64,000 nt of DNA from Doris montereyensis (GCA_037039925.1 JAXRKP010000259.1:192501-256500), one strand, 5' to 3'; positions 11,146-22,825 are shown, numbered from the stretch's first letter. The notes: a model not told the origin generated them from the letters alone. A program made the numbers and translations.

Positions 11146-11650
11146 AGGTCCTTGTAGCTTTGCACATGAATCAAAGAACCACGATAATCTACGAGGTCCC
11201 TTGTAGCTTTGCACATGTCAAAGAACCACGATAATCTACGAGGTCCCTTGTAGCTTTGCGCATGTCAAAAGAACCACGATAATCTACGAGGTCCCTTGTA
11301 GCTTTGCGCATGTCAAAGAACCACGATAATCTACGAGGTCCGTGTAGCTTTGCGCATGTCAAAGAACCAAGATAATCTACGAGGTCCCTTGTAGCTTTGC
11401 GCATGTCAAAGAACCACGATAATCTACGAAGTCCGTGTAGCTTTGCACATGTCAAAGAACCACGATAATCTACGAGGTCCCGTGTAGCTTTGCGCATGTC
11501 AAAGACTGACGATAATCTACGAGGTCCCGTGTAGCTTTGCACATGTCAAAGAACCAAGATAATCTACGAGGTCCCGTGTAGCTTTGCACATGTCAAAGAA
11601 CCACGATAATCTACGAGGTCCCGTGTAGCTTTGCGCATGTCAAAGAACCC
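11146..11650. repeat. Minisatellite, 47-bp unit, grown from the 3' half of a SINE
   Basis: Unit CGAGGTCCCTTGTAGCTTTG followed by CGCATGTCAAAGAACCACGATAATCTA. About 10 copies, a few lacking 2 bases (CGAGGTCCGTGTAG). The sequence is continuous with, and homologous to, the SINE body just upstream. Confidence 0.95.
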
Positions 11651-11744
11651 TCGGTGGTTGGAAATCGAAAAGAACAGGTCATCTCGGCCACCATCCTGGC
11701 AAAACTTGAATTCCTACAAAGACGTATTTTATGCCTACAGCCTA

Positions 11745-12105
11745 TCTATTGGCAGTTCATTATTGTGAGTGTAGAAAGGCAGTGTCAGAGTGGAAGGAAG
11801 CGTGGCTGTGTTGACCAGTCATTAGTGGAAATCAAAGACGTATTTAGAAGACTTGTTGCCAGTTATTGTGAGTGTGTGTAGGAATCAAAGGTCAGAGTGG
11901 AAGGAAGACTTGTTGACCAGTTCATTATTGTGAGTGTGTGTAGGAAAGGTCAGAGTGGAAGGAAGTTAGACTGTGTTGACCAGTTCATTATTGTGAGTAG
12001 GAAAGGAAGGTCAGAAGTTTGACTGTGTTGACCAGTTCATTATTGTGAGTGTGTGTAGGAAAGGCAAAGGTCAGAGTGGAAGGAAGTGTGGCTGGACATC
12101 CATAT
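11745..12105. repeat. Degenerate tandem repeat, about 55-65 bp unit
   Basis: Recurring blocks 'CAGTTCATTATTGTGAGTGT', 'AGGAAAGG' and 'GGTCAGAGTGGAAGGAAG' in about five diverged copies. 12106-12466 is unique sequence up to the acceptor of the exon at 12467. Confidence 0.85.
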
Positions 12106-12466
12106 CTTCCACACAATAAAATTAGCCCAGGTGTAGCGATGACAGCAACTGTTACAGAATCGTCGATATTAATGTAGAAAGCCTTATGATCAATTCATTG
12201 ATGAAAAGTAAGTTTTCCTCTTGTGAGATGAAAATCTGTGTGTTTAAAAACAGAGTGCTTGCACAAGTCAACACGATTGCAATTTTTTGTTTTTTAATTT
12301 TCTGATTCTGTGGATGTTTTTCTCTTTTAATTTTTGTTTTACTGCTTTGATTTTTAGGATTCTTAAGTTGATTTATGTAAAGCACAAAAAAAAAACTACC
12401 ACATTATATGCTTACCATCCAATAAAAACTTGAAATCAGTGCCAGTTATGTATATCTTTGTTTCAG

Positions 12467-12581
12467 CTTTCAGCCGCGCGATATGAAACTGATGCGTTCA
12501 TAAAGCAGAATCTCAAGAACACTCAAAAGAAAAACAGGGAGGCACATTTGATGAACTTGAATGAGGATCCAATGTTGTCGG
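12467..12581 (+). CDS. KIF28: Kinesin linker exon just before the FHA domain
   Basis: Acceptor gtttcag, donor gtgaaa. Reads L-S-A-A-R-Y-E-T-D-A-F-I-K-Q-N-L-K, then K-K-N-R-E-A-H-L-M-N-L-N-E-D-P and M-L-S-G. The H-L-M-N-L-N-E-D-P-M-L-S segment is the conserved kinesin-3 sequence that leads directly into the FHA fold (KIF1A has a very similar HLVNLNEDPLMSE, remembered). Phase 0 in, one base out. It is separated from the previous exon by a 5.6 kb intron filled with arrays. Frame intact. Confidence 0.93.
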
Positions 12582-12604
12582 GTGAAAATTAGATTTTAGA
12601 TTTT

Positions 12605-13724
12605 TGTCTTTGGGTTGTTGAGTTTTGATTTCTTAGGGCTATTTTGGTTTGGTTTTTTTTTTTTGATGGGTTGGGTTTTTTGGTTGGGTTGGGTTTTATT
12701 TGGTTGGGTTGGGTTTTTTTTTGGTTGGGTTGGTTTTTTTTGGTTGTTAGGTTTTTTGGTTGGGTTGGGTTGGGTTGGTTGGGTTTATTTGGTTGGGTTG
12801 CTTATTTGGTTTTGGGTTTTTTTTGGTTGGGTTGGGTTTTTTTGGTTGGGTTGGGTTTTTTTGGTTGGGTTGGGTTTTTTTGGTTGGGTTGTTGGTTTTT
12901 TTGGTTAGTTTTTTTTGGTTGGGTTGGGTTTATTTGGTTGGGTTGGGTTTTTTTTGGGTTGGGTTTTTTGGTTGGGTTTTTTTTTGGTTGGGTTGGGTTT
13001 ATTTGGTTGGGTTGGGTTTTTTGGTTGGGTTGGGTTTTTTTGGTTGGGTTGGGTTTTGGGGGTTTTTGGTTGGGTTGGGTTTTTTTGTTGGGTTGGGGTT
13101 GGGGTTTTTTTTTTTGGGTTGGGGGTTGGGTTGGGTTTATTTGGTTGGGTTTTTTTTGGTTGGGTTGGGTTTTTTTTTGGTTGGGTTGGTTTTTTTTGGT
13201 AGGGTTGGGGTTTTTTTTGGGTTTGGGTTGGGGTTGGGTTTTTTTGGTTGGGTGGGTTTTTTTGGTAGGGTTGTTTTTTTGGGTAGGGTTGTTTTTTTTG
13301 GTTGGGTTGGTTTTTTTGGTAGGATTGTTTTTGGGTTGGGTTGGTAGGATTTTTTTTTTGGTTGGGTTGAGGATTTTTTTTTTGGTAGGGTTGTTTTTTT
13401 TTGGTTGGGTTGGGTTTTTTTTTGGTTGGGTTGGGTTTTTTTTGGTAGGGTTGTTTTTTTGGTTGGGTTGGGTTTTTTTTTTGGTTGGGTTGCTGGGGTA
13501 GGGTTTTTTTTGGTTGGGTTGGGGTTTTTTTTGGTTGGGTTGGGTTTTTTGGGTTGGGTTGAGGTTTTTTTGGTAGGGTTGGTTGGGTTGTTTTTTTTTG
13601 GGTTGGGTTGGGGTTTTTGGGTTGGGTTGGGTTGTTTTTGGGTTGGGTTGGGTTTTTTTGGGTTGGGTTGGGTTTTTTTTGGGTTGGGTTGGGTTTTTGG
13701 TTGGGTTGGGGTTTTTTTCTGTGC
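12605..13724 (+). repeat. 1.1 kb G/T-only tract, (TTGGTTGGGTTGGGTTTTTT)-type repeat
   Basis: Repeats of GGTTGGGTTGGG spaced by T runs of 4-9. Almost no A or C occurs on the + strand over about 1.1 kb. It starts about 20 bases after the donor at 12582. Many windows hold four or more G3/G2 runs separated by 2-7 T, which can form G-quadruplexes in the DNA or in the nascent transcript. Translates as V/G/W/F-rich frames that are not genes. Confidence 0.97.
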
Positions 13725-14330
13725 TTTTTGTTGTTGATAAGGTGGGCCATGTACCAACATCAGGATGAATGTGAACTGTGAGACTTTAGACTAAGCGGTC
13801 AAACGCATGTCATGATAAGAATATAAAATTTCATGTTGAATCTATGTCTGCAAATTAATTGTTTATAATCATTTTCCATGGATTGGATTTATTTTACAAA
13901 TTCTTTTTGTGAGCAGCCAGGCATATCTTGTGGTGCTCTATAAATGTTCTTTTATTGTATCATTGTCATTGTGATTTCGTGTCCCATAATTCATTGTAAT
14001 GGATTGATAATGCTTTGATTCAAAGCTTTGTCCAGTATATGGCCAAAAAAACCAAAAACAATTTCCTGCTTTTCAATTTTAAAATCTATTCACTATTTTA
14101 AGGTAAAAAATAAAATTTCTGTTATTAATTATGAGTTCAAAATTCATATTCATGACATTTGATTTCATATACAAATAATCTATGAAATCTCCAAAAAAAA
14201 TCATAATTCTATGAAATAGTTAAATGTCATTTGATAAGTCTTTTGAAACAGAAACAAGCTGTGCATACTCGTGTATAACTTTTTGTATGACTTATGAATA
14301 TAATGTGTATTTACATTCATTCTCCCGCAG
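13725..14330. other. Unique AT-rich intron sequence
   Basis: No gene or repeat recognised. 13913-13965 (GGCATATCTTGTGGTGCTCTATAAATG...) resembles the 'gcgctatata' ends seen near 34200, possibly a short repeat end. Confidence 0.6.
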
Positions 14331-14415
14331 GCGTTGTATTCCATTTCTTGACTGGTCAAAAAACAATTGTGGGAAGGAAAGACGGCAATGCTGACATAGT
14401 TTTGAACGGACTCAG
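14331..14415 (+). CDS. KIF28: FHA domain exon 1
   Basis: Acceptor tctcccgcag, donor gtaatt. Reads (G)-V-V-F-H-F-L-T-G-Q-K-T-I-V-G-R-K-D, then G-N-A-D-I-V-L-N-G-L-S. It contains the T-x-x-G-R-K motif whose Gly-Arg forms the phosphothreonine-binding face of FHA domains. In kinesin-3 motors this domain sits behind the neck and contributes to cargo binding and autoinhibition. Frame intact. The intron that follows starts immediately with a 27-bp minisatellite. Confidence 0.95.
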
Positions 14416-14752
14416 GTAATTATACAATTGAAACTTTGACAGGTAATTATACCATTAAAACTTTGACAGCTAATTGTATCATTGAAACTTTGACAGGTAA
14501 TTATACCATTGAAACTTTGACAGGTAATTATACCGTTGAAACTTTGATAGGTAATTGTACCATTGAAACTTTGATAGGTAATTATACCATTGAAACTTTG
14601 ACAGGTAATTATACCATTGAAACTTTGACAGATAATTATACCATTGAAACTTTGACAGATAATTATACCATTGAAACTTTGACAGATAATTATACCATTG
14701 AAAATTTGACAGGTAATTATACCATTGAAAATTTGACAGGTAATTATACCAC
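14416..14752. repeat. Minisatellite, 27-bp unit, starting at the splice donor
   Basis: Unit GTAATTATACCATTGAAACT + TTGACAG, 12 full copies and a partial one, the first beginning exactly at the donor base 14416. Nine of the 13 units begin GTAATT, and each such unit follows ...CAG or ...TAG, so AG|GT junctions are repeated every 27 bases. Confidence 0.97.
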
Positions 14753-14919
14753 ACAAACTTGCAAAACCAAGCAGTTTAGAGTATTTTTTTAGTTCCTTAC
14801 ACCCTTCAAATGCCTTGTATTTTCATTGTAATGATAGTTTATGTAAGTCTCTTCTCTGTCTTTGTGAGAACTGACCAGCTTGACCATTGTATTACAGTCA
14901 ATGCGTTTGTTGTTTAATT

Positions 14920-15262
14920 GAGCGTCTAATTTGAGTTTAATCTTCGTCTAATTTGAGTTTAATCTGATGTGTTTTATAAACTCTTCGTCTAATTTGAGTT
15001 TAATCTGATGTGTTTTATAAAAACTTTTCGTCTAATTTGAGTTTAATCTGATGTGTTTTATAAAAACTTTTCGTCTAATTCGAGTTTAATCTGATGTTTT
15101 ATAAAAACTTTTTGTCTAATTTTTAATCTGAAAAACTGATGTGTTTTATTCTTCGTCTAATTTGAGTTTAATCTGATGTGTTTTATAAACTCTTCGTCTA
15201 ATTTGAGTTTAATCTGATGTGTTTTATAAACTCTTCATTTAATTTGAGTTTAATGTGATGTG
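14920..15262. repeat. Minisatellite, about 40-bp unit
   Basis: Unit CTTCGTCTAATTTGAGTTTA + ATCTGATGTGTTTTATAAA, about eight copies, several shortened. 14753-14919 and 15263-15435 are unique intron sequence. Confidence 0.93.
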
Positions 15263-15435
15263 TTTGATTCTGTTTTCAAAGTCTTCAGTGCTATTACACG
15301 TACAGAGTTTTCAATTACGTTGGCATTTCGTTCCACTGTGCTGAATGTACTGGTGTGTGTGCGTATGTTGAAATGAATTCCATATCATCGAGATGAAGAG
15401 TGTGACTATAGGAGGGGTCATGTTGCTATACTTGC

Positions 15436-15500
15436 TGTTCCATAGGCAAGGTGTCGGCCTCTCAACCAGAAGGTCTCGGCTCAGTGCCTGACAGGGTGTC
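15436..15500 (+). mobile_element. SINE family A head fragment
   Basis: CCATAGGCAAGGTGTCGGCC TCTCAACCAGAAGGTCT matches the head of the copies at 31377 and 52019 (GACAAGGTGT...CCTCTCAACCAAAAGGTCT). No body follows. Confidence 0.6.
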
Positions 15501-15577
15501 TTGTCATACTACTTGTCCGGTGTCTTCACTCTGTTGATTGTGATTATTATTCTTTTTCCCCCTTTTTTCCCCCTCAG

Positions 15578-15720
15578 TATTCAAAAGAAGCATGCTGTTC
15601 TGACAAATGAGAACAATCAAATCTCCATCAAACCGGGATCTGACGGAGCCAAAATTCGAATCAACGGAGCGCCTGTGACGGGAAAACACAGCCTGGATCA
15701 CATGGATCGAGTTATGTTTG
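15578..15720 (+). CDS. KIF28: FHA domain exon 2
   Basis: Strong polypyrimidine tract then cccctcag acceptor; donor gtaagt. Reads I-Q-K-K-H-A-V-L-T-N-E-N-N-Q-I-S-I, then G-A-K-I-R-I-N-G-A-P-V-T-G-K-H and D-H-M-D-R-V-M-F-G. It contains the FHA S-x-x-x-H motif (S-I-Q-K-K-H, with Ser spanning the exon junction) and the N-G turn. One base in, one base out. Frame intact. Confidence 0.95.
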
Positions 15721-15789
15721 GTAAGTTGTAGTTGTAGCTGTGGGTTTGAAAACCCGTGTGACGTGCAATGTCGCGGTGTGTGAGTGGAT

Positions 15790-16575
<786 letters not shown>

Positions 16576-16726
16576 GAAACAAAAAATAGATTTCTTTTAT
16601 ACGTTATTCAGTCTTAAGCTATTGTAATATTTTCATAAAGATAATAATAATATAATTCATTTCTATAGTCGACAATGCCTCAAGATGGTTGTGAATTCTT
16701 TTAACTTCAATTACATTTCCAAACAG

Positions 16727-16869
16727 GTTCCAACCATATGTACGTGTTTGTGAACCCGTTAAACCCAACTAAACCCGAGGGTTTACCAAAGGAAATCACT
16801 TGGGAGTACGCCCAGAAGGAAATCGCTCAGGCCAAGGTTTCACTACCGGTTTGACGGGACTTACTAAAG
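16727..16869 (+). CDS. KIF28: End of FHA domain and post-FHA segment, with 1-nt deletion
   Basis: Acceptor ccaaacag, donor gtaacg. Reads (G)-S-N-H-M-Y-V-F-V-N-P-L-N-P-T-K-P, then I-T-W-E-Y-A-Q-K-E-I-A-Q-A-K. F-V-N-P closes the FHA fold, and W-E-Y-A-Q-K-E-I is typical of kinesin-3. As written the frame runs into a stop after A-K-V-S-L-P-V. Adding one G at the GG of 16836-16837 gives A-K-G-F-T-T-G-L-T-G-L-T-K and restores the phase needed by the next exon, so a single G is probably missing. Confidence 0.88.
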
Positions 16870-16997
16870 GTAACGTTATCGCCTCAAATGTTTCATGAAT
16901 TTATTTTATTTTCTTCGTTTGTTTTGCTTGTTTGTTCTTCTTGTTATAATATAAAAAAAAAAAAAATTATAAAGTTAAAATTTGTTTATAACCGTTA

Positions 16998-18590
16998 CAG
17001 CCCCTAGAGTCATAGTTTATAACCGTTACAGCCGATAGAGTCATAGGTTATAACCGTTACAGTCCCCCTAGAGTCATAGGTTATAACCGTTACAGCCCCT
17101 AGAGTCATAGCTTATAACCGTTACAGCCCCTAGAGTCATAGCTTATAACCGTTACAGCCCCTAGAGTCATAGCTTATAACCGTTACAGCCCATAAAGTCA
17201 TAGATTATAACCGTTACAGCCCCTAGAGTCATAGGTTATAACCGTTACAACCCCTAGAGTCATAGCTTATAACCGTTACAGCCCCTAGAGTCATAGGTTA
17301 TAACCGTTACAGTCCCTAGAGTCATAGGTTATAACCGTTACAGCCCCTAGAGTCATAGTTTATAACCGTTACAGCCCCTAGAGTCATAGGTTATAACCGT
17401 TACAGCCCCTAGAGTCATAGCTTATGGCCATTACAGTCCTCTAGAGTCATAGCTTATAACCGTTACAACCTCTAGAGTCATAGGTTATAACCGTTACAGC
17501 CCCGTTACAGAGTCATAGCTTATAACCGTTACTGCACCTAGAAGTCATAGCTTATAACCGTTACAGCCCCTAGAGTCATAGAGTTATAACTAAGAGTCAT
17601 AGGTTATAACCGTTACAGCCCCTAGAGTCATAGCTTATGGCCGTTACAGCCCCTAGAGTCATAGCTTATAACCGTTACTGCCTCTAGAATCATAGCTTAT
17701 GGCCGTTACAGCACCTAGAGTCATAGCTTATTATAAGCCCCGTTACAGTTACCCCTAGAGTCATAGCTTATAACCGTTACAAGTCCCCTAGAGTCATAGG
17801 TTATAACCGTTACAACCCCTAGAGTCATAGCTTATAACCGTTACAGCCCCTAGAGTCATAGCTTATAACCGTTACAGCTAGAGTCCATGGCCGTTAGAGT
17901 CATAGCTTATAACCGTTACAGCACCTAGAGTCATAGGTTATAACCGTTACAGCACCTAGAGTCATAGGTTATAACCGTTACAGCCCCTAGAGTCATAGCT
18001 TATGGCTGTCACAGCCCCTAGAGTCATAGCTTATAACCGTTACAGCCCCTAGTGTCATTTTGTTTTATGGCTGTTACAGCACCTAGAGTCATAGCTTATG
18101 ACCGTTACAGCCCCTAGAGTCATAGCTTATAACCGTTACAGCCCCTAGAGTCATAGCGTATGACCGTTACAGCACCTAGAGTCATAGCTTATGACCGTTA
18201 CAGCCCCTAGAGTCATAGCTTATGGCCGTTACAGCCCCTAGAGTCATAGCTTATAACCGTTACAGCACCTAGAGTCATAGCTTATAACCGTTACAGCACC
18301 TAGAGTCATAGCTTATAACCGTTACAGCACCTAGAGTCAGCCGTTACAGCCCCTAGAGTCATAGCTTATAACCGTTACAGCCCCTAGAGTCATAGCATAG
18401 AGTCTCGTTACAGCACCTAGAGGACAGATGGCGGCCCCTAGAGCTAAGTTAACCCCTAGAGTCATAGCTTATAACCGTTGCACCTAGAGTTTAACCGCTA
18501 CAGAGAGTAGTTCTAACTGGCTAGAGTCATAGCGTTTACAGCCCCTAGAGTCATAGTTTATGTTACAGCTCTAGAGTCTTAGCGTTTGAG
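16998..18590. repeat. 1.6 kb minisatellite, 31-bp unit
   Basis: Unit GAGTCATAGCTTATAACCGT + TACAGCCCCTA. About 50 copies with many point variants (GGTTATAACC, TTATGGCCG) and rearranged copies at 17500-17760 and 18380-18560. Contains CTAGAG and TAACCGTTA palindromic cores. Confidence 0.97.
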
Positions 18591-18700
18591 GACAGAGTGT
18601 TCTCTGGCTTTGCGTTTGAGAGAGTGTTCTCTGGCTTTGCGTTTGAGAGAGTGTTCTCCGGCTTTGCGTTTGAGAGAGTGTTCTCCGGCTTTGCGTTTTG
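18586..18700. repeat. Short minisatellite, 27-bp unit
   Basis: Unit GAGTGTTCTCTGGCTTTGCG + TTTGAGA, about four copies, directly following the 31-bp array. 18701-19117 is unique. Confidence 0.92.
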
Positions 18701-19117
18701 AGAGAAACGCTCAGAATTGAGGAGAACTCGCTGAAATGTTGATCCAAAACTGGAATAAAACATCTCCCAAGATTTTGTTCAAAGCTATGTTCCGTCAATG
18801 TAAAATAGGGTTAGACTTGCGTGCAAGAGGATGATAAACCCATTATTGAAGTTTTATGTCATTAAACAATACATTATGTAATGTGTGACTTTGACATGAT
18901 CTTGAACTATAAAATAATCTGTAATTAATGGCAACTAATGCCATAATGCCACAATGCTGGATTTGGAATTCTAAAAAATTTCTTTCTGCGAAACTAATGA
19001 TCTGTTTCCGTTATATATTTTTAAAGATTTTTAAGGTTTGAAAAAATGATGTGTAGTTTTTGTTGGCTAGTTACACACATGGTGGTCATGGTAAAGTGCA
19101 ATTCTGGTCGTCCTACA

Positions 19118-19840
19118 AACCAATGCACAGATGATTTCAAACCCATGCACAGATTATTTCAAACCTGTACACAGCTGATTTCAAACCATGATGATTTCCA
19201 AACAGATGATTTCAAACCATGCACACATGATTTCAAACCCATGCACAGATGATTTCAAACCCATGCACAGATGATTTCAAACCTATGCACAGGTGATTTC
19301 AAACTTATGCACAGATGATTTCAAACCTATGCACAGATGATTTCAAAATCAGATGATTTCAAATCTATCCACAGATGATTTCAAATCTATCCACAGATGA
19401 TTTCAAACCTATGCACAGATGATTTCAAACCTATGCACAGATGATTTCAAACCTATGCACAGATGATTTCAAACCTATGCACAGATGATTTCAAACCTAT
19501 GCACATATTATTTCAAACCCATGCACAGATGATTTCAAACCTATGCACATATTATTTCAAACCTATGCACATATTATTTCAAACCTATGCACAGATGATT
19601 TCAAACCTATGCACAGATGATTTCAAATATATGCACCGATGATTTCAAATCCATGCACAGATGTTTTCAAACTCATGTCTAGATGATTTCAAATCTATGC
19701 ACAGATGATTTCAAATCTATGCACAGATGATTTCAAACCTATGCACAGATGAATCTATGCACAGATGATTTCAAATCTATGGACAGATGATTTCAAATCT
19801 ACACAGATGTTTTCAAACCCATGTCTAGATGATTTCAAAC
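19118..19840. repeat. Minisatellite, 22-bp unit
   Basis: Unit GATTTCAAACCTATGCACAG + AT, about 32 copies with variants (CCCATGCAC, CTATCCAC, ATATTATTTC). Ends 56 bases before the acceptor of the exon at 19897. Confidence 0.97.
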
Positions 19841-19896
19841 GTTTAAAAAAAATTGATTTTTAAAATTTAACTGTAAAATTTATTTTGCTGTGACAG

Positions 19897-20054
19897 AACA
19901 ACAGATTGCACAAGAGCAAATTGTGGAGATTCTACCCATGGTCTCAGAGGTCAATGCTGTTTCCGAAGAACTCCAATAAAGTTAAGTCTTTTGAGGTCGT
20001 CCTCGTACCTGCCGCAGCCCAGGAGCATGCTACTGGCAAAACGGAAGGTTTACA
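19897..20054 (+). CDS. KIF28: Post-FHA coiled-coil exon, with 1-nt insertion
   Basis: Acceptor gtgacag, donor gtaagt. Reads (E)-Q-Q-I-A-Q-E-Q-I-V-E-I-L-P-M-V-S-E, then V-N-A-V-S-E-E-L, and after one surplus C at 19973-19974 continues N-K-V-K-S-F-E-V-V-L-V-P-A-A-A-Q-E. As written it hits TAA directly after E-E-L-Q. With the surplus base removed the length is 157, exactly the 2+153+2 needed. The segment resembles the kinesin-3 L-P-M-V-x-E-x-N-A-x-S-E-E-L block. Confidence 0.88.
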
Positions 20055-20150
20055 GTAAGTTTGCATTGCTTTGATTTCTTTCTGTTTCTCCTCACATTTT
20101 CATTAGGCGTAGAACAATCGGAGACTTTTTGCTAAAGGTTTTGGTTTTCT

Positions 20151-20172
20151 GGGGGGGGGGGGGGGGGGGGGG
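20151..20172. repeat. 22-base G homopolymer
   Basis: Uninterrupted G run in the intron 97 bases after the donor at 20055. Its length is unlikely to be accurate in the assembly. Confidence 0.9.
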
Positions 20173-21060
20173 TTCAGTTTTGTTGTTTCTTATTGATTTT
20201 TAAAATATTTTTTATGTTTTTGTAGCAATTATTTTTCATTTGATCTTCTCGTTATGGAAACAACGAAATATTGAGATTGTTCCATTTTTTGTTTGTTTCA
20301 GGCACAATTCATTTTCGTAAAATAATTTAATCAATAATTTGGGCATCGAGATATGAACTGTTTCCCCGACTACATAAAATAGATTTAGAATATCCATTTC
20401 TTTTCGTAGAAGAAAAGATTATACATAAATCGATCCTTATATATTTCTTCTCAACGATCACTTTGGAAAATAGCTGAAATGTTATTATACAAATAGGAAC
20501 AAATAATTTCATTAGTGGAGTTGTCACTTGTCATATTTCGCCTTTGACTTCACTCCACTGTGGCTCCTTCGTATTACATAGAAATAGGAGTCATTACAAC
20601 CATTACTTATGAAACTCAATTGGCTGAAACCAAGGCAACAGGGAAAAGCTTTTGGTAATTGAACAGCCTCAATAACTTGCAGGAGTTCAGCTAAAAAAAA
20701 TAAAAAATCAAAATTGGGTTTTAAGACGTTTGAGTTCAATTAGAATAATATGTGCACCAACAGTAAAACTCAAGAATTGAGTGACTGAAATTTTCCCCTT
20801 CGCGACTAACATCAAACCTTCTTTGGCATCGAAAAAGGGGGAGGGCAAGGGTTTGGCATTGAAGAAATGGGGGCGGGTCCCGGATCTTTAAAATTTAGTC
20901 TCAGGTATCTGTAACTGGCCTCGAGCTGATTGCCGTTTCCATGGTTCTCTTGAAGCTCAAACGCACCAAGCCCCAGTGTAATGGAAGAATGGAAGAACAA
21001 CAACAAGAGCAACCTCAAGATAGTGCACAATAAAATATTACTGAGCAAGAAAATGTGGAA
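20173..21060. other. Unique intron sequence
   Basis: Mixed AT-rich sequence. No gene, RNA or repeat recognised; short open frames on the - strand have no family resemblance. Confidence 0.6.
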
Positions 21061-21065
21061 TTTAC

Positions 21066-21956
21066 TCTACACATTATCAGTCCAATCAATCACATTATCA
21101 GTCTAATCGATCACATTATCAGTCCAATCGATCACATTATCAGTCCAATCGATCACATTATCAGTCCAATCGATCACATTATCATTATCGCATTATCAGT
21201 CCAATCGATCACATTATCAGTCCAATCGATCACATTATAGTCATCGATCACATTATCAGTCCAATCGATCACATTACCAGTCCAATCGATCACATTATTC
21301 CAATCGATCGCATTATCAGTCCAATCGATCACATTATCAATCCAATCGATCACATTATCAGTCCAATCGATCACATTATCAGTCCAATATCACATTATCA
21401 GTCAATCGATCGCATTATCAGTCCAATCGATCACATTATCAGTCCAATCGATCCATTATCAGTCAATCGATCACATTATCAGTCCAAATCGCATTATCAG
21501 TCCAATCGATCAAACTATCAGTCCATCATCAATCGATCACATATAGTCCAATCGATCACATTAATCCAATCACATTATCAGTCCAATCAATCACATTATC
21601 AGTCCAATCAATCACATTATCAGTCAATCAATCATTATCAGTCCAATCAATCACATTATCAGTCCAATCAATCACATTATCAGTCCAATCAATCACATTA
21701 TCATCCAATCGATCCATTATCAGTCCAATCGATCGCATTATCTGTCCAATCGATCGCATTATCAGTCCAATCGATCACATTATCAGTCCAATCGATCACA
21801 TTATCAGTCCAATCGATCACATTATCAGTCCAATCGATCACATTATCAGTCCAATCGATCACACTATCAGTCCTATCAGTCCAAATCACATTATCAGTCC
21901 AATCGATCACACTATCAGTCCTATCAGTCCAATCAATCGCATTATCAGTCCAATCG
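21066..21956. repeat. Minisatellite, 21-bp unit (CACATTATCAGTCCAATCGAT)
   Basis: About 40 copies; each has a CCAAT box core and most an ATCGAT palindrome. Copies from 21570 to 21705 carry ATCAAT instead of ATCGAT, forming a sub-block, with slipped copies between. Confidence 0.97.
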
Positions 21957-22825
21957 AGTACATGACCGAAAACTAAAACACCAGCTTGGGTTTTGAATAG
22001 GAAGCACTCTAATGTCAGAATCAATTCAGTGTCTACTCTTCCTACATCGCTAGTCGAAATTTGGGGAGACTGAGAAACCATTATTGCACACATTTTCACA
22101 CGTACTTAAAACCCATTTTGACACGGTGACCCTTTCAACAAAAACAACCAATGGTCTCCGTTCCTCCATTGTTATTGTTAAATTTAACTTTAGCGTAGAT
22201 GCAGTTCGCGTTAATTTTGAAAGCGTTCCAAAAGTGCATAGGTCAGTTTTATTGCTTACCAATTTTGCGTCAGATAGATACTTTGATTGTTTTAGCTAGT
22301 CAACGTTTTCATCATAATATTGGATATAATATATTCTTCCTGTTTTAACATTGAAGTTTGTTTCTCGTATGCTGATTTGTGTTTTTATTCAATAACATTA
22401 TCGTAAGAAAAAGTAGCTGCTGCTCACCGTAGTCATTGTTTAGCACCACGCAACTAGTTCCTTGTCCTCTAGGCAGGATCAGTTTGCTTATTTGTCAGAA
22501 TTTTCCTCGGACTAAAACTGACTTTTACTTTCAGTTTGTAACTCTTTGCTCTATTTATTGTTGTATTTAACATAAAGCTAATATTTGGTGTTATTTTCAG
22601 GGAAGTCCCTACACATTCTGAGTATGTATTGCCTTGCGCTGCTGGTGTGATAGTCTCACAGAGAAAATATAATAGCGTTCATTTTGGTGTTCAGTGGGTT
22701 GTTTATTTTGTGGTTATTATTATTATGCATGATTTAGAAATTGTGTTTGGGTTTTGTCTTTCCTCTTGCATCATCAACAGAGGCTATGCATGAAGCTGTC
22801 TTCTTTTGGTTGTTGTTCTCTGGTT
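21957..22825. other. Intron sequence with one weak exon candidate
   Basis: Mostly unique. At 22601-22624, TTATTTTCAG|GGAAGTCCCTACACATTCTGA|GTATGT has good splice motifs, and the phase would fit the exon ending at 20054 (Q-E-V-P-T-H-S), but the peptide is not recognised. Confidence 0.4.

Noticed and set aside
12605..13724. Interstitial telomere
   Set aside because: Unit is GGTTGGG/TTTTTT, not TTAGGG or its exact permutations; no end-like structure.
12605..13760. Frames of 285 and 281 codons rich in G/W/V/F or P/N/K/T
   Set aside because: Translation of the G/T-only tract on either strand; composition is set by the repeat.
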